This document shows positions 10,781-22,224 of a stretch of DNA of 64,000 nt, one piece after another. Source of the DNA: Cynocephalus volans (taxonomy: Eukaryota > Chordata > Mammalia > Dermoptera > Cynocephalidae); the NCBI RefSeq assembly GCF_027409185.1, contig NC_084460.1, positions 63,748,501 to 63,812,500 of the forward strand, written 5' to 3'. Position numbers and translations under genes: made by a program. Within the stretch, counting starts at the first letter, position 1, and each line of letters begins with the position of its first letter. The notes under the pieces are model-generated. The model saw only the letters and a list, made by a program, of their open reading frames with translations, was not told the origin of the DNA and searched no databases.

Positions 10781-12640
10781 TATACCTCAGTTGTCTGTCA
10801 TGGCTAGTCCCACACTACTGAGCTGAGGCAGTTAATTCTGAGGAGGTGTGTGGGGGTGGGGACACCCTATCTATCTAGTCTTTCCAAGAAGGTAAAAGTG
10901 GTTTGTGGACCTCCAGGTAGACTTAGAAAAAATTTTAGGGTGGCTCTGTTGGGCTAAGGAAGCTCTCCCTGTAAAGGGTGGCACCAGAGGTTTGATGGGA
11001 CATGCAAATTTGTACTGAGTCTTAGGTACTGAGGTTATAATTCCTGCCCAGTTGGGTCCCTGACTCTGGAGAGGGCCTTGGAATATTTCAGGAGGCCCAT
11101 ACAACTGAAGAGTTCTAAGTAGTATAGCAGAGGTCTGGAAGCAACTGTGTGTATGTGTGTGTGTATATGTATGTACATGTGTATGCTGGGGAACCCTCCA
11201 TAAAGACCTTCAGTAAATCAGACAATCTCTGTGAATAGAGCAAATCTATGGAATCTTGTATAACAGTCACAACAAAAATTATTATTAATAATAAATGTGA
11301 TACCTAAAGTAATGTTAATATACTATAAGAATGACACTGATGACTATTACAGTGGTATTAATATTGCTCCTAATAAGAATGATAATAATGATAAGCCTAA
11401 GGAGTTGGGAGATTAGAGGACAGACTTCCCTAAATGAATGATAGGGTACTGATATTGGGCCTTATGGGGAGCTTCAGATTCAGAGTCGTAGTTTTGCATG
11501 ATGAAACATGTTTCATAAGGCAAACATGGGCAGTAGGAGGGAAAAGAAAACCAACCTGCAGGAGGGCATGGGCTTATTTAGGGACTTGTATGCCAACCCA
11601 CAAAGGAGAGGCCTATGGGGAGGGGGAAAGGGAACCTATTGTAGGGACACAACAGGTTGCACAGACCCCAAAACATTTCATGAGTTCAGCTAAACTAGCT
11701 AACTTGTAGGGAATCCTTGAAAGGAAAGCAAGCCTCCGATTATGCATCCAGCACACAAAAGCCTTACCTATAATGTACATAGAACCCTCAGAACTGTCTC
11801 AGTCCTTGCAGCCTGGCTTCCCTTCTGCTGTCTGTTCTACCCAAGAGTCGTGGGGACCCAGATATATTGAATTTACACATGTCATCCCAGGGCTGTTGGA
11901 GGAAGTCATCCATAGTGCTCCCAATCCAGCAGGGGCTCATGGGCCTCCATGAGCAGTTCCTGGGCTCTCTGGAGGACAAAGTTCTACGGTTGCTTTTGAG
12001 AGGTTGGCTTTCTCCTTGCACCAGCTTATCCTGGGCAATGAGTGGATCCAGAACATTTTTAGACGTTCAGGCAGGTCTAGAAAGCTGTACTTGAGCTTCA
12101 GTTGTTGTCAGTGGTGATCCCAGGCCCCTGAGCTGATATACAAAATTCTGAGGAAGGTTAGGCTGGTTGTGTATACACGTATGTCTGTTGGGGAAAGCTG
12201 CATAATTCTCAGTGAATCAAACATTTCTGTGTTCATAGAGCTAATCTATTCAAGTGTATGATAACAGCCACAAAATTAATACGTAGCAATAAATGTAGTA
12301 ACAAAAATAATGATGGATAACAGTAGAAATGATGACCATGATTTTATTTCAATATTACTACTATTACTAATGATAGTAAAAATAGGCCATAGGAGATTAC
12401 AGACTCCTTTAAATGAATGAGAAGGTAATGATCTCTGCAGTCAAAGGGTAGTCTGTAGTCAGAGTCTTAGGTTTGCACAATGGAAGGTGTTTAGTAAGGC
12501 AAATGGGAGCAGCAGGAGGAAAAAGAAAAACAACCTGGAAGAGAGTGTGGTGAACATGTGGACTCCTGCACCAACGTGGGAAGAAAAGCCTAAGGGGAAG
12601 AGAAGGAGGGACCCTGGTCTGGGGCCTGAATAGGACTGAT
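10780..12640 (+). repeat. Diverged direct duplication (about 1 kb period)
   Basis: Copy A (about 10780-11660) and copy B (about 12090-12620) share ordered blocks. A has ATTCTGAGGAGGT and B has ATTCTGAGGAAGGT. Both have a GTGTAT-rich stretch followed by GGGGAA. Both have an ATAATGATGAT-rich stretch. Both have TAAATGAATGA (11430, 12411), CAGAGTC.TAG.TTTGCA (11481, 12458), then AAGGCAAA.GGG.GCAG.AGG. Copy A carries about 280 extra bases. I do not recognise the unit. It may be an old segmental duplication or two copies of one ancient repeat. Confidence 0.65.
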
Positions 12641-15265
12641 AACCCACTAGCTTTCAGGAGATATGCTAGATGGCTGAGGGGCAGAAAGGGAGCAGGAACT
12701 CCTGATCTATACTCATACCCCCTGCAGTGCAGCAGCAGCCCCACCTGCCAGGATCTTGAAACTCTCCAGCAGTATGTCATCCCTCACCACCGGCTGCTCC
12801 TCTGCCATCTCCTGTCTCTGAGACCAGGAGGTGGACATCTTGGCTTGCATTTCTCTGCCCAGAGCTGTTGAAGGGTGTTGTGCTTGGTGGTCCACAGCTG
12901 GCAGGGATGGTAGGGGCAGGTCCTTGTCCATCAGCAACCTCTGGTCTACAGGTCTTCCCTCTCCATTGTAGAGTTCACAGTCCATCGCTCAAAAAAACAT
13001 ATATATCCTCACCTTATTCACCTTTCATAAGTTCCTCCTGGAGAAATCTCCACTTTGTCTCTTTGACACCTTTCTAATAAAGAGCTGAAATCTATTGGAT
13101 TGAATAACACCAAACATTGTGCTATCATAAACTTACAACTAATAGCCCAAGTTTAACAACACTAATTGTCAGTCCCAATAATGTTTGGAAATCATATACT
13201 AATTACAGATAGTGTGTGTCTTTGTACAGTTGGAATACTTTTTTTTTTCTTGTAATATATGATTTTCTGTGAAAAATAGACAAAGTTCCCCCTTGGAGCT
13301 TGCATCATTTAGTCTAACCTTTTCCATAAATGATAAGATTTTTTTTTAAGTTTATTTATTAACATTACTTTTTTATTATTATTTTTTACATTCTTTGATG
13401 TTGCAGAGCAGTTGGGGGGAAGAGGAAGAGAGGGAAGGGGAAGAAAATAGGGTGGGAGAAGGAGGAAGGAGGAGGGGCGGGGTTGAAGCCTGTGGCACCC
13501 CCCACCTCATCCTTCCTGTATGGGAGACCAGGGGGCTTCCAGAGGTGGCTTGGTCATTGCTGGGCTGGGTGCAGATGTCAGAGGGCTGTAGCTGAAGCCC
13601 TCACCCAGTGATCAGATATTAAATATTTTATGCTTTGAAGACCTTACAGTCTTTATTACTTGTGCAAAATTGGCCATAGACAATACATTAAAAAAATGTG
13701 TAGCTGTATCCCAGTAGACACGGAAATTTGAATTTCATATAATTATTATGTGCCATGAAATATCCTGCTTTTAATTGTTTTCTCAATCACTGAATTATGA
13801 AAAAATGGCTATTATCTAGTGCACTGTATAAAAAGGGACAGCTGGCAAGATTTGTCTGAAGTCTGTAGTATGAGGACCCTTGACTTATATTATAGTTTCC
13901 ATAATCTGCTCTTGTATCCTTAATAGTATCATTTCAAATACCCACGTCAATAAAATTCTGTCCCTAACCTTCTCAATATATGTGCTGGACCACCTTCATA
14001 AAAAAAGTAAATCCCATCTCTTTGGAACTTTTCTTCACCAAAAGTTAAGAAATTTTTAAAAGAAAATCTCGTATCTCAAACTTCCTTTGCTACCTCTATC
14101 CTGTTATAGTAATTTGCTTCCCTCTAGGAGTCCTTTCTTGGCCTTTCCAAACTGGGGAAGTTGTTTTGCTTTCTCAAACACACTTTTCTCTCTAAGTTGT
14201 AGTTTTTGGTTTAATATTCCACCCAAAGACATATCCATCTCGCACTTGGAATCTTACTTTCTTCTGCTTCTGCTGTCCACTAGAGAAAACTGCTTGGAAG
14301 GGCTTTTGTGATAAGATTAGCTCAACCTGCATAATCTCCCTCTTAAAGTCAACTGAGTATTAACCTTAATTACATGTGCCAAATCCCTTTGCCATGTAAC
14401 ATACCATAAGCACGAGGGGTCAGCTACCACAAGTGCCAAATTTCTGCCTGAAGTTGCTATTGTCAAAAATGCAGACTGCTGGTGTGACCAAAGAGGACTG
14501 TTGGGTGACCTTTCTAATTTCCAGATTCCACAGGGCTTTCCTAACCTATGAGTTTTGTAGTTAGTGCCAAGGTCAGGAACCTTGGAGGCCTGGTACTGTT
14601 GTAGGGCTCTTGTTTTTCTCACTGCTGTGTTCTGGCTGATTTATTTTTTAATCGTGCCCAACAGATTGTATCATGGAATTCTCAGCACATTTTCTGTAGA
14701 ATGTAAGGTAATTTTAGTTTTGTATTGCTGTTTCTATCTTAGCAGCTCATTGTTTGTTTAGTTAGAATGTCTGTAGAAGATCAGTCTATTAAAGAATAAC
14801 AAAGGTTCATATTGAGAGACACCCTGGAAGACCACAGGTGTAGATACACGGGCTAAGGGAGTCACCAGTGTATCCCAGCACCCTGAACTCTTGCCCTTCT
14901 GCTCACTTGTCAGCTGCAAACAGCCCTCGCTGACCCTGATGTAAATAAGAACAGCTGTGGCTCATAGTGCTCCATCTGTGGGCACTTCACTCTCAGTATC
15001 CATTTCCATCTGTCTACAACCCTATGAAGAGGAAGGGGTCATCTCTCCATTTGTGCGTGAACCAGCATGTGGGGGAGCCTGGCTGGAGCCCAGGCAGGCA
15101 GAGCCCAGAGCCTGGGCCCTTCACCCTTGAGGTATCCAGTCCCTTGAGCTGTTTCAGTATCCTGCTGGCCTTGGGGGCATACATACTACATGATGATGGT
15201 GATGATAGCAATGGTGGTGATGCAGGCTGTGACACTGAAGAAGGTTATGGCAATATTAAGAACTA
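12641..15265. other. Intron 1, unique sequence
   Basis: A G/A-rich patch lies at 13412-13490. No gene was supported. Confidence 0.3.
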
Positions 15266-15622
15266 CTGCATTGTTTGAGCACTGCCATCTGCCACGTGAC
15301 ACCTAGGCATATTCTACATTAATTCAGTTCATCTTCACAACACCCTCTAAGTCAGGAACTGCTAGTGTCTCCATTTTCTGGCACCTTGTTAGAGCACTTG
15401 CCAAGAGCAGCAGCACAGTGTAGTAGTGATAAGAACTCAGACCCTGTAGTCAGATCCTGGCTCCACACCCTGGAGCTCTCTGCCTACATGTGATAGCTGG
15501 GCACAGTTTACTTGGCCTTTTTTTTTTTTGCCTCTCTGGTCACATCTGCAGAACAGGGAAATATTAATACCTCCCTGGGAGGGTTGTAGTGGGGAGTTAC
15601 ATGGTTAATACAGCACCTGGTA
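15266..15622 (+). mobile_element. MIR SINE with adjoining L2/MIR-type fragment
   Basis: 15409-15622 follows the MIR consensus order: CAGTGTAGTAGTGATAAGA, then CCTGGCTCCAC, then GGGCACAGTTTACTTGGCC, then AGGGAAATATTAATACCTCC and GGGTTGTAG. 15268-15380 contains the ...TTCATCTTCACAACACCCTC... block typical of L2/MIR-type elements. Both are ancient and inert. Confidence 0.7.
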
Positions 15623-15645
15623 ACTTAAATAAATAGAAATACTCT

Positions 15646-15826
15646 TTTTTTTTTTTTGGCTTTTTTTGTGACCGGTAAGGGGATCGCAACCCTTGGTGTG
15701 GTGTCGCACGCACCGCGCTCAGCCAGTGAGCGCACCGGCCATCCCTATATAGGATCCAAACCCGTGGCGGGAGCGCTGCTGCACTCCCAGCGCCGCACTC
15801 TCCTGAGTGCGCCACAGGGTCGGCCC
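15646..15826 (-). mobile_element. tRNA-Ile-like SINE, long dimer
   Basis: This dimer also keeps the internal ACCGGTAAGGGGATCGCAAC segment absent from the copy at 7782. Perfect 12-base target-site duplications TAGAAATACTCT lie at 15634-15645 and 15827-15838. Confidence 0.92.
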
Positions 15827-15838
15827 TAGAAATACTCT

Positions 15839-18748
15839 CTTAATTCTGCATTATCCTTTCTTCTCCCTTCTCCTCTGCCATGTTTTTGTTTCCAAGTCTC
15901 AACTGCTAACATTTCTGGTGGAGCTTCCCTGCCCTCTTGCCTGACATGGCTCTCTGTTCTGCCCTGATACTCTGACGTCCCAGCACTCCCTGTTATCTCT
16001 TTATCTTCCTGCATGCTCCCTGCATCTGTGCCAGCACTGTTCTTGCCACATTGTTGAGCACTATTGATGTCCTTTGTTTGCTATTCCTACACTGTCCTCC
16101 TCGACAGACTTTGTGATGCAAATACTACTGTATTCTCCAGGTCTTTTCATCCCCTTGTATTTGCCTGTGAAAATGAGCATCAAAAATAATAAGATGTGAA
16201 TCTTCAGTCACCTCAAAACAAATTCTACAAAAGGATATAAGGGAGGTAAAGAGCAAATATGAAACCTCTAGCCCCTTGAGGAATGGCCAATCAGCAATAT
16301 CCTATGTCTCCAAAATTCCATAACCCCCGACTACCACCATTTTGCAGAGTTCCCAAGCAGCTACTTCCTCTTCCTGGAGTAGAACCTCGTGCCCCATTTA
16401 CTCCCAATCCTCAGTTCATAGACACTGAGGCTCCACCTCTCTCTGTGGCCCAGCAACGGGATAGAAGATCCAGATAGAAGGGAAAGGAGAGCAGAGCCGA
16501 GAGGTTGGGCCGGGGGTCCTCCTCCTCCCCAGGCAACCCTTGATACAGACAAGGTCTGGGAAGAATATGGGGCTACAAGTGCAGAGGGTGGACCCAGGCC
16601 CCTTATACACTGCTGCTAGGCAGGGGAAAGGCATCTGAAAATGGCCCCTGATCACCCCATTTGTGCTCTGAGAATAGCAGCTCTGTCCTGTCACTGCAAA
16701 AAGCTGAGCTTTCGTGGGGTTCCAGGCCCAACAGAGTCGGGGAGGAGCAGGTAGGAAAGAAAGGGCCTAGGCCTCAGACCCACCCCTGAAGGGATAGTAG
16801 GCCTCCGCTGACCCTTGGTGGCCTCACCCCAAGTGATGCTCATCATTGAAGCATGAAAGGGTAGGGGCTAGAAATGGGGAAGCGGCTGACTTGTGGCTTT
16901 ATGGTTAAAAGGGTATATGAGGGGGGTTGTCTTGACTGTGTGTACAGAGCAGGCACACTGCTCTTACTGAGACTGTTTATGGAAGAATTGGACATAGGTA
17001 TGAAGCCCTCTCTAAACCACCACTTCAGTTTGACTATTTAGGAGTGAGAAAATGCTTCTGTGGCCAGTGTCCTGGAGGAAGGGAGATGTGTTTCACCTCA
17101 GAGAATACTAGGGCAGACTTGTGGGGGAGTGGGTACTGCTTGGCCTTTAGTCAGTCGCAGATCTTCACCAAACCCTGGGGAGATTGAGGGGAGGAATGAC
17201 AAGCTACTGAGGTACAGGCCTGAAATTTTTCAGACTATGTTTCTAGCAGGGTTGGGAGGTAGCAGGGAAGTGGGATATCTGGGTCTGTGGAGTGGGATAA
17301 GGAGGAGGGTCTGCCCTCAGGTAGAAGTGCGATGTCTAGGATACAAAATACTCTTCTGTTCCTGAGGGGAGCAAAGGATTATAACAATTTTGATAGAATG
17401 TGTAAATGTAAATGCAAATGCGGATTCTTACACAGACTGGATGAGGTGATACAGAGCACTCATCACCTGTGCTCTTCTGTAGGAATGTGAGCCTCAGCGA
17501 ATGGACTTACTTTTCATGTAGAGACATAGAAGAGAAACCTTGAAGTGATGCATGCACAGTCTCCTCGTTCCCCCAGGGTAACACCTGCTATTAATCACCA
17601 ATCCTCAGTTTATAAATGAAGAGTGCGCCCTGTACCGTGGAAAATTCTTCCCTTTTCTCCCTCTGTTCTTCTGTTACTCACCACTGATTTCCAAGCTAAT
17701 TCCTATGTAATATCAGTCTGATAATTTTTAAATAACACATTCCCAGCACCTGCCATAACACCTGGCTTATTATTCATGCTCAATAATATCTGAGAAAAAA
17801 CAAATAATAAAGCTTTGTGAATTCTTCCTGTTCCTCATCTCACTTATCCATCCATTTTCTCCCTTCATGACACTACCAAAACCCTGTGACAGAAAACAGT
17901 CATATATTTCTCGAAACTCAACAGTGCCCTTCTTAATTACTTCAATACGTTCTGCAGCAAAAGGCTCGCTGATGAACACAAATCTGTTATCACTTTTCTG
18001 CTTTAATTTCATCAGTGTTTCTCAGAAGAAGGACCTTTGGACATGCTCTGACCTTCAGGCCCTGAAATCTACAAGCCTGCTGCCTTCTCCAGTCCAGTCC
18101 ACCTCACTCACTTGCCTTCAGTCTGCTCTCACCTTCTGGAATACAGCAGATTTGTTTGTCTCAGGAATTTTACATGCATTCTGTCAGCCTGACTAAAAAA
18201 CCGAAACAAAACAAAACAAAAAATCAAGAAGCTCTAAAATCATTCCTGTCGTCCCCAGTATTTCTAAGACTTTGCCTAAATAAATTTGTAAAACATTAGC
18301 TAGAATATCTATCTGTACTTTCCAAGAGAGTTTTCCCTTCTTCACAAACGATGTCTTTTACGGTTATATACATAAAGTTTTTTTTTTTTTAAATATAAAA
18401 AATTATCTCTTCTGAACTAACTTTTATACTCAACTGGTCTGGCAATCTGCCATTTTTATTTTTCGGTATAACTCCATTCCCTTCCTGACACAGATCTAAT
18501 TCAGCATCTCTTTCCATATATATTCATTTCTGACAAAAAGAAATCGTTTGCCTCAAAAAATGTTGCAGTGTAAGTAGGCTAAAAAAAAATACAGGAACAC
18601 ATAAGGCAACCATGAAAATTGAATATTTAATTACCTAAAATGCTTGCTACAAAAATAATACAACAGAGCACACTTTTTTACTTGATAGAAATACATTTTA
18701 AAAAAATATTCTTTTTGGAATCAAATGCTTGTGCTTAAGATGAAAATA
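15839..18748. other. Intron 1, unique sequence
   Basis: Mixed composition with no exon supported. Some stretches are likely old repeats that I cannot name. Confidence 0.3.
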
Positions 18749-19181
18749 CAGTCATCCCTTGGTATCCATGGGGGATTGGTTCCAGGACCTCATGTGGATA
18801 CCAAAATTCAAGGATACTTAAGTTCCTGGTATAAAACAGTTTAGTATTTGCGTATAACCTGTGCACATCCTCCTATATACTTTAAATCATCTGTAGATTA
18901 CTTAATACCTAATACAAAGTAAATGCTATATGTAAATAGTTGTTATACTGTATTGTTTAGGGAATAACAAGGAGAAACAGTCTGTATGTGTTCAGTGTAG
19001 ATGTAAGCATCCTTTTTTTTCTTTTCGTCAGTTTATTTGCTTGTTTGTTTTTATGGGACCTGGCCAGCATGGGGAACTGAACTCTTGACCATAGTGTTAA
19101 CAAGGCCTACATTTTTAAAACGTTTTTTAAAAATATTTTTGACCCAGATTTGCTTTAGTCTGGATATGGAGGGCCAACTAT
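18749..19181 (+). mobile_element. MER2-like (TcMar-Tigger) DNA transposon with a SINE fragment inside
   Basis: It starts CAGTCATCCCTTGGTATCC after a TA and keeps the family order: GATTGGTTCCAGGACC, GATACCAAAATTCAAGGAT, then TTGTTATACTGTATTGTTTA. It ends near GGATATGGAGGGCCAACTA, complementary to its start. It is a non-autonomous Tigger-type element with no transposase. Confidence 0.75.
19012..19107 (-). mobile_element. Truncated tRNA-like SINE inside the MER2-like element
   Basis: A T-run followed by GACCTGGCCAGCATGGGGAA and CTCTTGACCATAGTGTTAAC matches the 3' half of the local SINE family, inserted into the older DNA transposon. It is degraded and the edges are approximate. Confidence 0.5.
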
Positions 19182-19544
19182 ATGTATGGCTTGATTTTTC
19201 TTCAGAAGTAATTTATTTCACAGAGGGATGGGAATAAAATGGATTTAGGACACCCCCCAAAATAATAATTTATTTCATATCTTATTTCCTGAGACTTAAA
19301 GTTTTTAATATTATTCAGAAAGAAAAACAGTTTAAAATATCATGTTTACATGAAAATTAATAATAAAATTAGACAATTCTGGGAATCATTAATATTTTGA
19401 AGTGTGTAGAATATTACAGTTTCTAGAATTTTTATTAAACCCGAATTGAAGAGACCCACACTGGATGGTCTTTCTCTTGATTGGTAGCAAAATATGCATT
19501 CTCGAGAACTTTGAAAAAAATTTTCATTTATACAGATACACATA
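19182..19544. other. Intron 1, AT-rich sequence between repeats
   Basis: Nothing identified. Confidence 0.3.
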
Positions 19545-20428
19545 ATTATTTTTTTCTATTTTTATATTTACTTGTATATATTTATGGGGTTTAGTGTGTT
19601 GTTTCAATACATGCATATATTTCACAATGATTTACTTAGGGTAGATAGCATAGTTTTGTGCCCATTAGTTTACCATTTCTCCGCCCTCCTGTCCCCCCAC
19701 TGCAATACTCCTTCTCTTCATGGCCTTTGGTAACCAATATTCTACTCTTTACTTCTGTGAGAACTACATTTTTTTTCTTTTTTCTTTTTTTTTTTTAGAT
19801 TCCATGATTCCATGTGTGAGTGATATCATGCAGTATTTGTCTTTCTGTGCCTGACTTACTTCCCTTAACATGATGGTTTCTGGTTCTATCCACATTGCTG
19901 CAAATAATAGGGTATCTTTTTTCTTTTTTTTTTCAATAGCTGAATAGTATGACATTGTATGTATATACCACAACTTTTTATCATTTAATCCCTCAATGGA
20001 TATTTCATGTAGCGTTTTTCCTATGTTTTCTTCTAGTAGTTTCATAGTTTGGGTCTTACATTTAGGTCTCTAATCCACTTGAAGTTGATTTTTGTGTATG
20101 GTGAGAGATAGGGGTCTACTTTCAGTCTTCTGCATGAGGATATCCTGTTTTCCCAGCACCATTTATTGGAGAGGTTGTCCTTTCCCCACTGTATATTCTT
20201 GGTGCCTTTGTTGAAAATCTGTTGGCTGTAAGAATGTGGGTTTGTTTCTGGGCTCTCTATTCTGTTCCGTTGGTCTATTTGTCTATTTTATGCCTGTACC
20301 ATGCTGTTTTGGTTATGATGGCTTTATAGTTTATTTTGAAGTCAGGAAGTGTGTTGCCTCCAACGTTGTTCTTCCTGTTCAAGATTCCGTTAGTTATACA
20401 GGGTCTTTCATGTTTCCACACAAATTTT

Positions 20429-20602
20429 TTTTTTTTTTTTTTTTTTTTAAAGATGACCGGTAAGGGGATCTTAACCCTTGACTTGGTGTTGTCAGCACCA
20501 CGCTCAGCCAGTGAGCAAATCGGCCATCTCTATATGGGATCCGAACCCGGGGCCTTGGTGTTATCAGCACCACACTCTCCCGAGTGAGCCACGGGCTGGC
20601 CC
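20429..20602 (-). mobile_element. tRNA-Ile-like SINE dimer inside L1
   Basis: This is a dimeric copy with both GTTGTCAGCACCACGCTCAG and GTTATCAGCACCACACTC halves on the + strand and a long T-run. Perfect 15-base target-site duplications TTCCACACAAATTTT lie at 20414-20428 and 20603-20617. Confidence 0.92.
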
Positions 20603-22110
20603 TTCCACACAAATTTTAAGGCACTTTTTTCTATTTCTGTGAAGAAGGTTGTTGGTATTTTGATATATGTATTGTTGAATATGTAGATTGCTTTAGGTAA
20701 TATAGACATTTTCATGATGTTAGTTCTTCCAACCCATGAACATAGGGTATCTTTCCATTTATATGTGTCCTCTTCAATTTTTTTCACCAATGTTTTATAG
20801 TTTTTGTTGTAGGGTTCTTTCACCTCCTTGGCTAAATTTACTCCTAGGTATTTCATTTTTTGGTATTTATTGTGAACAGGATTACTGGCTTGATAACTTC
20901 TTCATCTATTTAGTTATTGGTATATAGGAAGGCTATTGATTTTTGTGTGTTAATTTTGTATCCTGCCACTGTACTGAATTTATTCATTACTTCTAGTAAT
21001 TTTTTGGTGGAGTCTTTACGGTTTTCTATATCTACGATCATGTCACCTGCAAAAAGAGATAGTTTGACTTCCTCTTTTCTGACTTGGATGCCCTTTGTTG
21101 CTTTCTCTTGCCTTATTGCACTGATTAGACTTTCCAGTGCTATGTTAGATAAGAATGGGGAATGTGGGCATTCTTGTCTCATTCCAGATCTGAGAGGAAA
21201 AGCCTCCAATTTTTGTCTATTCAGTAGTATATTAGCTGTGGGTTTGTCATATATGGCCTTTGTTGTATTGAGTTACATTCCTCCTATATCTAGGTTGTGG
21301 AGTGTTTTTGTCATGATGGTGGTCCTTTTCTTTCATTCTGTTGATGTGATGTATCACATCCCTAGGATAAACCCCACTTCCTCATGGTGAATGATCTTTT
21401 TAATGTGTTGCTGGATTCTGTTTGCTAGTATTTTGTTGAGGATCTTTGCATGTGTGTTCATTAGGAATACTGTGGTTTGGTTTTCTTTTCTTTTAGTATC
21501 TTTTTCTGGCTTGGGTATAAAGTTAATTTTGGACTCATAGAATGAGTTTGAAAGGGTTCCCTCCTCTTCAGTTTTTTAGAAGGGTTTGAGAAGACTTGGT
21601 ATTAATTCTTCTTTAAATGTTTGGTAGTAAAGCAACCTGGCCCTGGGGTTTTCTTTGTTAGAAGACTTTTTATTATTGCTTCAATCTCATTACTTGTTTT
21701 TGGTCTGTTTAGTTTTTCTAGTTCATGATTCAACCATGATAAGTTGTATGTGTCCAGAAATTTATCCATTTCTTCTAGGTTTTCCAGTTTGCTCACATGT
21801 AGTTCATAGTAGTCTCTTATGATCCTTTGTATTTCTGTGGTATCAGTTGTAATTTCTTCTTTTTCATTTTTGATTTTATTTTACTCTTTCCTTTTTTCAT
21901 TAGTTTACTTTCTTTTCTTCAAAGGTTTATTGGTTTTGTTTATATTTTCAAAAAAGCAACTCAGTTTCATCAGTCTTTCGCATTTAAAAAAATTTCTAAT
22001 TTATTTCTGCTCTGATCTTTGTTGTTTCTTTCATTCTAGTGAATTTCATTTTGCTCTTGTTTTTCTAGTTCTATGAGGTATAATGTTAGGTTGTTTATTT
22101 GAAGTCTTTT

Positions 22111-22224
22111 GTTGTTGTTTTGTTTGTTTGGTTTTTGTTGAAGGCTGATTGGTATGGAGATCTGAACCTTTGACCTTGGTGTTATAACACTGCCCTGTAA
22201 CCAACTGAGCTAACTGGGCAGCCC
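22111..22224 (-). mobile_element. tRNA-Ile-like SINE monomer inside L1
   Basis: Reverse complement of the monomer body with a T/G-rich tail, flanked by GAAGTCTTT direct repeats (22101-22109, 22226-22234). Confidence 0.88.

Noticed and set aside
12409-12985. Two minus-strand frames (123 and 90 codons) next to the duplication
   Set aside because: No recognisable domain, and one lies in the diverged duplicate whose other copy has no equivalent frame.
14317-14622. 101-codon minus-strand frame
   Set aside because: The DNA looks like an old non-coding repeat (CCATGTAACATACCATAAGC type text); no protein family match was recognised.
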